Made by a program: the position numbers and the translations under genes. The notes under the pieces are model-generated. The model searched no databases, was not told the origin of the DNA, and worked only from the letters and a program-made list of their open reading frames with translations. This document shows positions 1 to 8,164 of a DNA stretch of 64,000 bases, piece by piece (position 1 is the stretch's first letter; every line of letters starts with the position of its first letter). Source of the DNA: Betaproteobacteria bacterium (lineage in GTDB: Bacteria; Pseudomonadota; Gammaproteobacteria; Burkholderiales; SG8-39). Where the stretch lies: NCBI GenBank assembly GCA_004297625.1, contig SCTY01000025.1, forward strand, positions 25,762-89,761, read 5' to 3'.

Positions 1-1
1 C

Positions 2-2062
2 GCTGCCTTGCCGGTGAAAGGCCGGGGCGGGATGGAGCTCATCAATCCCGGACGACCCGCGCTTGCGCAAGGTCGCGTGCGCTTCGCTGGCGACGCGGTT
101 GCGATCGTGATCGCCGAAACGGCGCTGGCCGCCCAGGATGCGGCAGAGCTCGTTTCCGTGGAGTACCGCGATCTTCCGGCAGTGGTGAGCGCGGCGCAGG
201 CCGTCGCCTCGGACGCGCCGCGCGTGCACGACGCGGCGCCGGGAAACATCGTGCTCGATTACGAATCGGGCGACGAGGCGCGCACGCGAGCCGCTTTCGA
301 TAGCGCTGCGCGCGTCGTCAAGCTCACGGTCGACCTCTCGCGCGTAGTGGCGAACCCGATGGAACCGCGCGCCTGCCTGGCCGCGTACGACGCGCAGGGC
401 GGCATGTACCACCTGTATGCCTGCACGCAAGGCGCCGGCACCATGCGCAACCAGCTCTCGGCGGTGCTCGGCGTGCCGCCGGAGAAAATCCGCGTGATCG
501 CGGAGGAGGTGGGCGGCGGCTTCGGCGTGCGCTTCAATCTCTATCCGGAATATTGCGCGGCCCTTTTTGCGGCGAAGCAGCTCGGCCGCCCGGTGAAGTG
601 GACCGGCACGCGATCCGAGGTTTTCCTCGCCGACGAGCAGGCGCGCTGCGTCACTTCGAACGGCGAGCTCGCGCTCGATGCGAACGGCCGCATCATCGGC
701 ATGCGCTTCGACATGCTCGCCAATCTCGGCGCCTATCTCGCGCCGACCGGGCCTTTCATCAACACGCTCGGCATCGTGAACTGCCTTTCCGGCGTCTACG
801 ACGTGCAGGCCGCCTACGCACGCATCCGGCTCGCGCTCACGAACACGGCGCCGATGGCGGCGTATCGGGGCGCCGGGCGCCCGGTGATGTCCTACGCGCT
901 CGAGCGCCTCGTCGAGCACGCGGCGCACGAGCTCGGCGCCGATCCGGCCGAATTCCGGCGCAAGAGCCTGATTCCGAAAAACGCTTTTCCCTACCGCATC
1001 GCCGCCGGGTTCGAGTACGACAGCGGCGACTTTCCCGGCGTGCTGGACAAGGGGCTCGCTGCCGCCGACTGGAGCGGCTTTCCGGCGAGAAGGGCCGAGG
1101 CGGCGCGCCGCGGCCGGCTGCGCGGCCGCGGCATGTCGACCTTCATCGAAGCGACGGGCGCGGGATTCGCGCCGCAGGACCAGGTCGAGATGCGTTGGAA
1201 CCCGGACGGCACGCTCACGCTGTACGCGCCGACGCACAGCCACGGGCAAGGCCACGAAACGACCTACGCCCAGGTCGTAGGCGGCGCGCTCGGCGTGCCG
1301 ATGGAATCCATCCGTCTGCGCACTGCGGGACCCGAGTTCTATCTTGTCGGCAACGCCACGGGGGGCTCGCGCTCGCTGCTCGCCGTGGGCAGCGTGTTGC
1401 TCCTCGCAGCGCAGGAAATGGTGAAGAAGGGCATGGCACTCGCCGCGGACGCGCTCGAAGCGGCCCGGGCGGATATCGAGTTCGGCAACGGCCGCTTCCG
1501 GATCAAGGGCACCGACCGCTCGATTTCCATCCGCGAGCTGGCTGGCAGGCACCCGGGCGAGCTCGATATGGCATACGCGAACAAGTTCGGCGCAACGTTT
1601 CCGAACGGCTGCCATATCGCGGAGATCGAGATCGAGCCGCAGACCGGAGAGACGGAAATCGTTTCCTACGTCGCGTGCGACGACGCCGGCAACATCATCA
1701 ATCACCAGATTGTCGAAGGGCAGGTGCAGGGCGGCGTGACGCAGGGCGCGGGGCAGGCGCTGAGCGAGCTCGCTGTCTACGACCGCGACACCGGCCAGCT
1801 GCTGACCGGCAGCTTCATGGATTACGCGATGCCGCGCGCGGGTCTCGTGTCAGGACTGAAGCTCGTCGCGCATCCGGTTCCGACCAAGCTGAACCCGCTC
1901 GGCGCCAAGGGCGTGGGCGAGGCGGGCGTTACCGGGTCGCTGCCCGCCGTCATGAACGCCGTTGTGGACGCGCTTCAGCAGGCGGGGGTCAAGGATTTCG
2001 AGATGCCGGCGACGCCGCTGCGCGTGTGGAACGCCTTGCGGCAAGCTGCTTCGCGTTCTTGA
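2..2062 (+). CDS. Molybdopterin-binding large subunit of a xanthine dehydrogenase/CoxL-type hydroxylase (5' partial)
   Basis: The reading frame is open from the window edge, so the N-terminus lies outside; family members are about 770-800 residues and about 685 are present. The protein would hydroxylate an aldehyde, CO or N-heterocycle with a Mo-cytosine-dinucleotide cofactor, partnered by FAD and 2Fe-2S subunits that are presumably upstream. Visible motifs are GGGFGVRF, AYRGAGRP (the form seen in form II CoxL-like proteins rather than the AYRCSFR of true CO dehydrogenase) and KGVGEAGVTGS near the C-terminus, containing the expected catalytic Glu. Substrate cannot be read from sequence. It converges on the small gene downstream, ending 9 bases before it. 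Confidence 0.9.
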   Translation, partial: AALPVKGRGGMELINPGRPALAQGRVRFAGDAVAIVIAETALAAQDAAELVSVEYRDLPAVVSAAQAVASDAPRVHDAAPGNIVLDYESGDEARTRAAFDSAARVVKLTVDLSRVVANPMEPRACLAAYDAQGGMYHLYACTQGAGTMRNQLSAVLGVPPEKIRVIAEEVGGGFGVRFNLYPEYCAALFAAKQLGRPVKWTGTRSEVFLADEQARCVTSNGELALDANGRIIGMRFDMLANLGAYLAPTGPFINTLGIVNCLSGVYDVQAAYARIRLALTNTAPMAAYRGAGRPVMSYALERLVEHAAHELGADPAEFRRKSLIPKNAFPYRIAAGFEYDSGDFPGVLDKGLAAADWSGFPARRAEAARRGRLRGRGMSTFIEATGAGFAPQDQVEMRWNPDGTLTLYAPTHSHGQGHETTYAQVVGGALGVPMESIRLRTAGPEFYLVGNATGGSRSLLAVGSVLLLAAQEMVKKGMALAADALEAARADIEFGNGRFRIKGTDRSISIRELAGRHPGELDMAYANKFGATFPNGCHIAEIEIEPQTGETEIVSYVACDDAGNIINHQIVEGQVQGGVTQGAGQALSELAVYDRDTGQLLTGSFMDYAMPRAGLVSGLKLVAHPVPTKLNPLGAKGVGEAGVTGSLPAVMNAVVDALQQAGVKDFEMPATPLRVWNALRQAASRS

Positions 2063-2071
2063 GACGCGGTG

Positions 2072-2266
2072 CTACGCCTCCTTGGAGGACCAGGCGCAGT
2101 CGTGGCATTGATCGCGCCCGGGGCACTTGCCCTGCCTGCGCGCAAGGCAATGCTTGCGGCTGTCGCGGAATCGAAGGAACCAGGCGAGAAACGAGGGATT
2201 GCCGTAGTCGATGACCATCGGCGTGGCCCAGCCGGGCTGGAAGAAAACCTTTCTGGTCGTGCTCAT
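2072..2266 (-). CDS. Small Cys-rich protein of unknown function (64 aa), probably FNR/ANR-induced
   Basis: I do not recognise this 64-residue protein. It is hydrophilic and basic, with aromatic residues in the first half and a Cys cluster at the end (C-x7-C-x5-C-x2-C, residues about 40-58) that could bind Zn or an Fe-S cluster. Reality is supported by a strong GAAGGAG ribosome-binding site at 2274-2280, seven bases before the ATG, and by an FNR-type box placed 49 bases upstream. It lies downstream of soxC-soxD on the same strand but a strong hairpin separates them, so it probably has its own promoter. Confidence 0.65.
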   Translation of the reverse strand: MSTTRKVFFQPGWATPMVIDYGNPSFLAWFLRFRDSRKHCLARRQGKCPGRDQCHDCAWSSKEA

Positions 2267-2287
2267 CGTCGCGCTCCTTCACGACGA

Positions 2288-2328
2288 GCGTAGGCCGGCC
2301 GGAAAGAGCGCGTCTTGATCTAAATCAC
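2288..2328 (-). promoter_or_regulatory. FNR/ANR-type box and class II-like promoter for the small Cys-rich gene
   Basis: TTGAT-CTAA-ATCAC at 2315-2328 matches nine of ten defined bases of the FNR/ANR consensus TTGATnnnnATCAA. On the minus strand a TACGCT -10-like hexamer lies at 2288-2293; a start near 2281 would put the box centre at about -40.5, the class II activation position. This predicts oxygen-limited induction of the 64-residue gene. Confidence 0.5.
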
Positions 2329-2367
2329 CTTCTGCCCGGCGGTGTCTCCGGTGTCGGGCAGAAGGTG
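2326..2367. terminator. Perfect 13-bp inverted repeat between soxD and the small Cys-rich gene
   Basis: CACCTTCTGCCCG at 2326-2338 pairs perfectly with 2355-2367 around a 16-base loop. It follows the soxD stop by 27 bases and so could terminate or stabilise the soxCD transcript; no long T tract follows on either strand (TTT on the plus side), so factor-independent termination is uncertain. Its edge overlaps the FNR-type box. Confidence 0.45.
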
Positions 2368-2393
2368 TTTCCTGTGGAAACGTTCCCGTCGCT

Positions 2394-2987
2394 TTACGGT
2401 ACGTCGGGTCGCGGGTCGGGGCTCACGAAGCCGTTGCGATTCGGCATCTGCACCTTCGGCAGCGTGCTCGCGTTGATCACCTCGTTCTTCGCCACGATGT
2501 TCGCCTCGCCGAGGATGTAGGCGACTACTGCGTAGAGTTCCTGATCGCTCAACGATCCGGGCGCGTTAAACGGCATCGCGCGCTTGACGTAGTCGAAGAG
2601 CGTGGTCGCGTAAGGCCAGTAGCTCTCGACGGTCTTGACCGGCGCCTTCGCGGGGCTGTTGTTCACGAGGGTGCCGCGCCCGCCGATCAGCTTGTCGCCG
2701 AGCTTGGTGCCTTCGAGCTTGGCGCCATGACACGCGACGCATTTCGCCTGGTACACCTTCGCGCCATCCGCATAGGTCCCGCTGCCCGGCGGCAGCGCGC
2801 GGCCGTCGGCCGGATATGAAAAGTAACGCGCCATCTCGGCGCTGCCTGGCGCCGTGCCCAGGTTGAGCTTGCCGCCGCCATACGCGGCTTGAGGCGCATC
2901 GGCCGAGCGCTGCGCGGCGCAACCGGCTGCAGCGAGCGCGACGCAGGCGCTGGCGCAAAACCATTCTGCTGATTTACGCGTGAACAT
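2394..2987 (-). CDS. soxD: SoxD-like monoheme c-type cytochrome lipoprotein
   Basis: 197 residues. The start was chosen at ATG 2987 because GGGAGGG precedes it; it overlaps the soxC end by 14 bases. The N-terminus has a hydrophobic segment ending in the lipobox-like AAAGC at Cys23, so the protein is probably a periplasm-facing lipoprotein. One CVACH heme site (Cys83, Cys86, His87) and a distal Met in RAMPF give a His/Met class I cytochrome. It would take electrons from the SoxC-like Mo enzyme. Paracoccus SoxD is about twice as long with two hemes, so this short version is closer in size to SorB-type partners of sulfite dehydrogenase. Confidence 0.85.
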   Translation of the reverse strand: MFTRKSAEWFCASACVALAAAGCAAQRSADAPQAAYGGGKLNLGTAPGSAEMARYFSYPADGRALPPGSGTYADGAKVYQAKCVACHGAKLEGTKLGDKLIGGRGTLVNNSPAKAPVKTVESYWPYATTLFDYVKRAMPFNAPGSLSDQELYAVVAYILGEANIVAKNEVINASTLPKVQMPNRNGFVSPDPRPDVP

Positions 2988-4365
2988 TGCTGACCCTCCC
3001 GTCGGCGGCCACTGCCCAGCTCTGGATGGCATTCAAGTGGTAGACCGAGCCGATCGGGCCGTTCAGGCCGCGCACGGCGACGAGCTGCTTGAGCGTCGGC
3101 TGAACATAGCCCGTCTCGTCGGTCGCTCGGCTCTGGAGCACCGCCGGCTTGCCGTCCCAGTACCACGGAAAGCGGAAGCGCGTGTGGCAGATCGGCAGCA
3201 CCGGGCCCTGCAGGTGCGCATCCGCCCACGTCTTTCCGCCATCGGTCGATACCTCGAGCCGCGTGATTCTGCCGCGCCCGCTCCAGCCAAGACCGGTCAC
3301 TTCGTAGAAGCCCGGTCCGGGAAGCCGCATATCGCCCGACGGAAAGGTGATCACCGATTTCGCTTCCATCACGAAGGTGAACTGGCGCGCGATGCCGTTC
3401 GGCATGAGGTCGGTGTATTTCGATGTTTCTTCGCGCGTCATGAACGGCACGTCGCTCACCTCGAGCCGGCGCAGCCACTTGATGTGCGTGTTGCCTTCCC
3501 ATCCCGGCAGCACCAGGCGGATCGGGTAGCCCTGCTCGGGACGGATGGCCTCGCCGTTCTGTCCGTAGGCGATGAAGGCGTCGTCGAGGCATTTGTCGAG
3601 CGGGATGCTGCGCGTCATGACGGCGGCGTCGGCGCCTTCGGCGAGAACCCATTTGGCGCCGGGCTTGAGCCCCGACTCCTTCAGCAGCAGCGCGAGCGGC
3701 ACGCCGGTCCATTCGGAGGTGCTCGTCAGGCCGTGCGTGCCCTGCACGGTCTTAAGCGTGGGCTTGCTCCATTCCGTGAGCCCGTTGCCCGAGCACTCGA
3801 TGAACATCGTGCGCGATATCGAAGGAAAGCGCCGGATGTTCGCCATCGAATACTTCTTTGGCCGCTCGACCATGCCGTGCACGACGAGCGAGTGCCGCGC
3901 GGGATCGATGACCGCGATGCCGCCATGGTGGCGCTCGAAATGCAATCCCGAAGGCGTGATGATGCCCATGCCGCTGTCGAGCGGCGTCATCGTCCAGGAC
4001 GATTCCTTGGTCGGCGTTCCGAACCGCCAGCGCGACTCGGTCTCGAACTGCGAGCGCGAGCCGTAGCCGCCGTCGTCGTTGGTCGGCACGCCTTGTTCCT
4101 TGGTGGGATCCGAAGGAACAGGACGCTCGACGGCGCCGGGCGGCGCCTTCGCGTGAACGATCTTCGGCAGCATGCTGCCCGTGCCTACAGCGGCCATCGC
4201 CGCGCCGAGAAAAGTGCGGCGGCTGGTGAGGCGCTGCGGTGCACCAACAGCATCGCTATTGCGGTCGCGTCGAGCACGCGCGGCGAGGTAACGCGCCTCC
4301 GCCTCCACCATCGCCTCGATTCTGCGACGCGTCTTGTCGTCCCGCTTCGGCAGGCGTTGCATCAT
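2974..4365 (-). CDS. soxC: SoxC-like sulfite/sulfane dehydrogenase molybdopterin subunit, TAT-exported
   Basis: 463 residues from ATG 4365, which is preceded by AGGAGGAGG. A twin-arginine signal (SRRTFLG, Arg49-Arg50, then a hydrophobic stretch ending VHA) sends the folded Mo enzyme to the periplasm. The sulfite-oxidase fold is marked by FIECSGNG, whose Cys ligates Mo, and by SoxC-type blocks such as PEQGYPIRLVLPGWEGN and TREETSKYTDLMPNG. It pairs with the overlapping cytochrome gene. No soxXAYZB genes are in the window, so it may act as a free sulfite dehydrogenase rather than on SoxY-bound sulfane; that is inference from context. Confidence 0.88.
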   Translation of the reverse strand: MMQRLPKRDDKTRRRIEAMVEAEARYLAARARRDRNSDAVGAPQRLTSRRTFLGAAMAAVGTGSMLPKIVHAKAPPGAVERPVPSDPTKEQGVPTNDDGGYGSRSQFETESRWRFGTPTKESSWTMTPLDSGMGIITPSGLHFERHHGGIAVIDPARHSLVVHGMVERPKKYSMANIRRFPSISRTMFIECSGNGLTEWSKPTLKTVQGTHGLTSTSEWTGVPLALLLKESGLKPGAKWVLAEGADAAVMTRSIPLDKCLDDAFIAYGQNGEAIRPEQGYPIRLVLPGWEGNTHIKWLRRLEVSDVPFMTREETSKYTDLMPNGIARQFTFVMEAKSVITFPSGDMRLPGPGFYEVTGLGWSGRGRITRLEVSTDGGKTWADAHLQGPVLPICHTRFRFPWYWDGKPAVLQSRATDETGYVQPTLKQLVAVRGLNGPIGSVYHLNAIQSWAVAADGRVSNVHA

Positions 4366-4667
4366 GGACGTCCTCCTCCTTTTGTGGAAGTGCAACGCTT
4401 AATACGCCGTTTTGTTCGGATTTTCCAGTAATGCCGCGATCTCGCCGAGCGTATCTTTTTGCCTCGTCGCGCGCCGGAAATTTTCAAAAGGAAACACTTC
4501 AGGAATGCGCTGCTCTTTCCCTCGGAAAGCGCGCGCGGCAAAGCTATTTGCACAGAAGCGTTTTTGCCTATACTAGGACGCAAAGAATAACGCTGCAGCG
4601 AGGAGCGCTCGAGCTCAGATCCCTAGCCGGCTTCGGGCGCACAGGTCTTCAACTGAGGAGGCGACAA
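4366..4667. promoter_or_regulatory. 302-bp divergent promoter region between soxCD and the ABC/Rieske operon
   Basis: No gene is visible here. The left edge holds the soxC Shine-Dalgarno (minus strand, 4372-4380). On the plus strand TTGCAC (4548-4553) and TATACT (4569-4574) form a candidate sigma-70 promoter with a short 15-base spacer, about 95 bases before the binding-protein ATG. GAGGAGG at 4655-4661 is the ribosome-binding site for that gene. The stretch is more A/T-rich than its neighbours, as expected for control DNA. Confidence 0.45.
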
Positions 4668-5849
4668 ATGAGAAGTGAGCACTACACGAGCGATGCGCCC
4701 TCCAGGCGCTTGCGCGTCGGCGCTGCGGCGATCGTGTCCGCGGCGCTCGCCATCGTTGCGAGCAGCGTCTTCGCCAAGGATTACGGCAAGCCGGGCCAGC
4801 CGGTCCACCTGGTGATCGGCTATCAGCCTTACTACACGCAGGCCTGGTCCGCGGTGATCCAGAAGGAAATGAAGCCGTGGGAGAAGCATCTGCCGAAGGG
4901 CTCGACCGTCGAGTGGCAGATCGGCCTGCAGGGCGCCATCATCGGCAACAACATGCTCGCCGACAAGAACGACATCGGCTACATGGGCGACATGCCCAGC
5001 ATCGTCGCGGTGAGCAAGAAACAGATCAGGGATCTTCGCATCGTTGCGGTCCTGGGACTCGCGAACGATCAGTGCAGCGTGTTCCTTTCGCGCGTCGACG
5101 CGCCGAAGTTCAGCAGCCCGGTCGAAGCCGTCAAGTGGTGGAGCGGCAAGCGTGTCGCGGTGGCGAAAGGCAGCTGCACCGACCGCAGCGGCCAGGAGAC
5201 GATGCGCAAGTTCGGCATCAAGCCCGAGCAGTACCTGAACCAGAACATCGAAGTGCAGACCTCCAACTTCAAGGCCGGCAGGATCGACGGCTCGATCATG
5301 TGGGAGCCGACCGCGTCCAAGATGGTCCTCGAAGGCATCGCCCAGCGCGTGGCCGACACCAAGCTGATCGGCAAGCTCGACGGCGGCTTCATGGCCATGC
5401 AAGGCGAGCTGATCAAGCAGCGCCCCGACGTCGCCAAGGCGTGGCTTGAGGCGGAGCTCGACGCGAACCTCTTCTGGGCGAAGCCCGAAAACTACATGAA
5501 GGTCGTCGAGATGGCGCACAAGAACACCCAGGGCTTCAGCAAGGAAGCGCTGTGGATGTCCATGGCCGGCAAGTACCCGGCGATCCAGGGCGGCGGCGAC
5601 GTGCGCAACATCATGTACTACGGCTTCAACGACGAAGTGTTCAACATGATCAAGGACGCCACCGCCTTCCTGCACGAGATCAAGAGCGTCGCCGTCGAGC
5701 AGCTGCCGAAGGAATCGGTCATGCCGGAGTTCACGAGCGAGATCCTGAAGCGGCGCGGCTTGTCGGTGCCGCTCGCGAAGATCGTCGCCCAGCCGCCCGA
5801 GTCCTACCCGGGCGGCAAGATCAACCTGCCCGCAACCTGGCGGCAGTAG
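4668..5849 (+). CDS. ABC transporter periplasmic binding protein, SsuA/TauA/NMT1-like
   Basis: 393 residues. ATG 4668 is chosen over longer in-frame starts because GAGGAGG lies six bases upstream and a signal peptide follows directly (RRLRVGAAAIVSAALAIVASSVFA, about residues 13-36). The mature protein resembles binding proteins for sulfonates, taurine or nitrate: a two-lobe fold with segments such as DIGYMGDMPSIVAVSK and GSIMWEPTASKMV typical of the NMT1/SsuA group. It should deliver substrate to the permease-ATPase set immediately downstream. The sulfur-oxidation context favours an organosulfonate, but the ligand is not provable from sequence. Confidence 0.88.
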   Translation: MRSEHYTSDAPSRRLRVGAAAIVSAALAIVASSVFAKDYGKPGQPVHLVIGYQPYYTQAWSAVIQKEMKPWEKHLPKGSTVEWQIGLQGAIIGNNMLADKNDIGYMGDMPSIVAVSKKQIRDLRIVAVLGLANDQCSVFLSRVDAPKFSSPVEAVKWWSGKRVAVAKGSCTDRSGQETMRKFGIKPEQYLNQNIEVQTSNFKAGRIDGSIMWEPTASKMVLEGIAQRVADTKLIGKLDGGFMAMQGELIKQRPDVAKAWLEAELDANLFWAKPENYMKVVEMAHKNTQGFSKEALWMSMAGKYPAIQGGGDVRNIMYYGFNDEVFNMIKDATAFLHEIKSVAVEQLPKESVMPEFTSEILKRRGLSVPLAKIVAQPPESYPGGKINLPATWRQ

Positions 5850-5911
5850 GTCCTTTGCAAGGCGCACGCGAGTCGCGGCCTCCCGGCCGCGATTCGCTTG
5901 AGGCGAGAGAA

Positions 5912-7297
5912 ATGGATTTGATCGTTCAGTCCCTGGCAGGGGAAAGCGTGCGTGAGCACGTGATCGCCCTGCTGAGGAGCACGGCGCCGTTCGCCGCGCT
6001 TTCCGACAAGCTGCTCGGCAGGATCGCCGTCATCGCGACGCTGGAGCGGGTGCCCAGGGGCGAAGTGATCTACCAGGTGGGCGACCCCGCGAAGGACCTC
6101 TATGTCGTCGCCTCCGGCCAGGTGCGTCACGCTCTCGGCCCGGGCGCCCAGGCGACGGTGCTCGTCAAGGTCGTGGGCCGCGGCGATGTGATCGGCTGGG
6201 CCGCGCTTCTCAAGGACCGCTCCCGGCGTCTCGCGAAAACCACGGCGCTCGAAGAGTCCGAGCTGCTGAAGATCCGGGGCGACCAGCTCATGGAAGTGCT
6301 CGGCGATGACCCGGTCGCGGCGCAGGAGGTGCTCGAGCGCTGCGCGAAGATGATCATCGAGGACTTCACCGTGCCTGCCTGGCTCGCGCAGGTGCAGGTC
6401 CTGCCGACGGGAAAAGCAGCGGCCGGCACACGGGCCGGCGGCGCCTCGAACATTCGCGGGCTCGCGCTGTTCATGCACCGCATCTCCAAGTGGCTGCAAG
6501 GCCCCACGCCGTACCTGATGGTGGTCGGATTCGCGCTGTTCTTCGGCGCCTGGTACCTGCTATCGGAGGTGTTCCACCTATGGCGCTTCGCGAGCATTCC
6601 CGGGCCGCACCAGGTGCTGATCGAATGGCTCAATCCCAATCCGGTCTACGGCCTGTCGGTCTACAGCTCCGAGTACTACATCCACATCTGGTCGAGCATC
6701 CGGCGCATTCTCATCGGGTTCACCATCGCCACCGCGGTGGGCGTGCCCGTCGGGCTGTTCCTCGGCTGGTCGCGAACCTTTCGCGAGTACGTCTTTCCGG
6801 TATTCGAGACGCTGCGCCCGATTCCCGTCCTCGCCTGGGTGCCCCTCGCCATCGTGATGTTCAAGAGCGGAGCCGAGACGCCGGTCATCTTCCTCGCCAC
6901 GCTCGCTTCCTTCTATGCCACTGCGCTCAACACCATGCTGGGCGTGGAGTCGATCGACGAGGCCTACCCGCGCGCAGCGGCCTGCCTCGGGGCAAGCAAG
7001 TGGCAGATATTCCGGCACGTCGTGATCCCCGGCGCGCTGCCCTACATCTTTACCGGCCTGCAGATCTCGGTCGGGGTCGCCTGGTTCTCGCTCGTCGCGG
7101 CCGAGATGGTGTCGGGCGAATACGGACTCGGCTACGTCATCAACACGTCGTACGTCAACGTCCGCTATCCGACCATCGTCATCGGCATGATCACGCTCGG
7201 AATCGTCGGCTACGTGACCAGCGCCCTCGTGCGCATGGCGGGCGACTACATGATGCAGTGGCGCGTGCGCGAGCTCGCGCTCGGGGGCAGGGAGTGA
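5912..7297 (+). CDS. ABC permease (SsuC/TauC type) with an N-terminal CRP-like cyclic-nucleotide-binding domain
   Basis: 461 residues from ATG 5912, preceded by GAGGCGAGAG. Residues about 20-150 form a CRP-type beta-barrel (GDPAKDLYVVASGQV, then GDVIGWAALL). The Glu of the usual phosphate-binding-cassette GEL/GEx motif is replaced by Trp96, so ordinary cAMP binding is doubtful. A linker (about 150-190) leads to a six-helix binding-protein-dependent permease domain with the EAA-type cytoplasmic loop (AAACLGASKWQIFRHVVIPGALP). SsuC proteins are normally about 260 residues, so this is a true fusion. It suggests that uptake is gated by a cytoplasmic ligand or redox signal. The next gene overlaps it (GTGA). 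Confidence 0.88.
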   Translation: MDLIVQSLAGESVREHVIALLRSTAPFAALSDKLLGRIAVIATLERVPRGEVIYQVGDPAKDLYVVASGQVRHALGPGAQATVLVKVVGRGDVIGWAALLKDRSRRLAKTTALEESELLKIRGDQLMEVLGDDPVAAQEVLERCAKMIIEDFTVPAWLAQVQVLPTGKAAAGTRAGGASNIRGLALFMHRISKWLQGPTPYLMVVGFALFFGAWYLLSEVFHLWRFASIPGPHQVLIEWLNPNPVYGLSVYSSEYYIHIWSSIRRILIGFTIATAVGVPVGLFLGWSRTFREYVFPVFETLRPIPVLAWVPLAIVMFKSGAETPVIFLATLASFYATALNTMLGVESIDEAYPRAAACLGASKWQIFRHVVIPGALPYIFTGLQISVGVAWFSLVAAEMVSGEYGLGYVINTSYVNVRYPTIVIGMITLGIVGYVTSALVRMAGDYMMQWRVRELALGGRE

Positions 7298-8133
7298 GCG
7301 CAGTGCTCGCCAACGGCAAGGGCGCGATCCGCATCGAGCACGTCGACAAGGTCTACGACGCCGCGGGCGCGCCGGTTCAGGCGATATCCGATTGCAGCCT
7401 AGATATCCGCGCAGGCGAGATCTGCATGATCGTCGGGCCCTCGGGCTGCGGCAAAACGACGCTCCTCAACGCCGTAGCCGGCTTTCACGACATCACCGGC
7501 GGCTCGATCTGGCTCGACGACGAGATGCTCTGCGGGCCGGGCAAGCCGCAGGCGCAGCCCGGGCCGGATCGCGTGGTGGTGTTCCAGAACGGCGCGCTTT
7601 TCCCGTGGAAGACCAACCTCGAAAACGTCGCGTTCGGGCCGGTGGTGCAGGGCAGGATGAGCAAAGCCGCCGCGCGCGAAAAGGCGCGCGAGCTGATGGC
7701 GATGGCCGGGCTCTCGGGCACCGAAAACAGCTATCCGGGGGAGATTTCCTCGGGAGTGCGCCGGCGCGTGGAGATCGTGCGCGCCTTGATGAACGACCCG
7801 AAGGTGCTGCTGCTCGACGAGCCGTTCCGCGCGCTCGATTCGCTCACCAAATCGGTGATGCACGAGGCGCTGCTGGAGATCTACTACAAGAACAAGGTCA
7901 CCATCTTCTTCATTACGCACGACCTGGAGGAGGCGATCTTCCTCGGCCAGCGCGTGGCGATCATGACCACCAGGCCGTGCAAGCCGAAGAAGGTCCTCGA
8001 TGTCGACATCCCGCACCCCCGGGATTACAGCGTGCTCACCAGCCGCCGCTTCCGCGAGCTGATGGAGGAGACGGTCCACGCGGTGCACGAGGAAGCGGTC
8101 AAGGCGTTCGAGGCGGGCGAAAAGGAAATGTGA
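7294..8133 (+). CDS. ABC transporter ATPase (SsuB/TauB type) with a degenerate signature motif
   Basis: 279 residues. GTG 7294 overlaps the stop of the permease fusion. Walker A is GPSGCGKTT (48-56), the Q-loop is VVVFQNGALFPW, Walker B VLLLDEPF (171-178) and the switch His is intact at residue 209 (FFITHDLEEA). The ABC signature, normally LSGGM-R-Q-R, reads ISSGV-R-R-R at 151-158, so the first Gly of the motif is Ser. Paired with the second ATPase of this operon this probably makes one of the two nucleotide sites non-canonical. The C-terminal tail (KEALKAFE-like, helical) matches that of the partner. Confidence 0.88.
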   Translation: MSAVLANGKGAIRIEHVDKVYDAAGAPVQAISDCSLDIRAGEICMIVGPSGCGKTTLLNAVAGFHDITGGSIWLDDEMLCGPGKPQAQPGPDRVVVFQNGALFPWKTNLENVAFGPVVQGRMSKAAAREKARELMAMAGLSGTENSYPGEISSGVRRRVEIVRALMNDPKVLLLDEPFRALDSLTKSVMHEALLEIYYKNKVTIFFITHDLEEAIFLGQRVAIMTTRPCKPKKVLDVDIPHPRDYSVLTSRRFRELMEETVHAVHEEAVKAFEAGEKEM

Positions 8134-8164
8134 TGCGCGGATCCGAACTGCGGACGATCGAATC

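Noticed and set aside
2..2062. CoxL as a true aerobic CO dehydrogenase
   Set aside because: The active-site loop reads AYRGAGR rather than the AYRCSFR of form I CO dehydrogenase.
2980..4431. Long plus-strand open frame antisense to soxC
   Set aside because: Composition is typical of high-G+C antisense frames, there is no motif or ribosome-binding site, and SoxC homology is unambiguous.
4239..4667. Longer N-terminus for the binding protein
   Set aside because: It would displace the signal peptide from the N-terminus and lacks a ribosome-binding site, whereas ATG 4668 has GAGGAGG.
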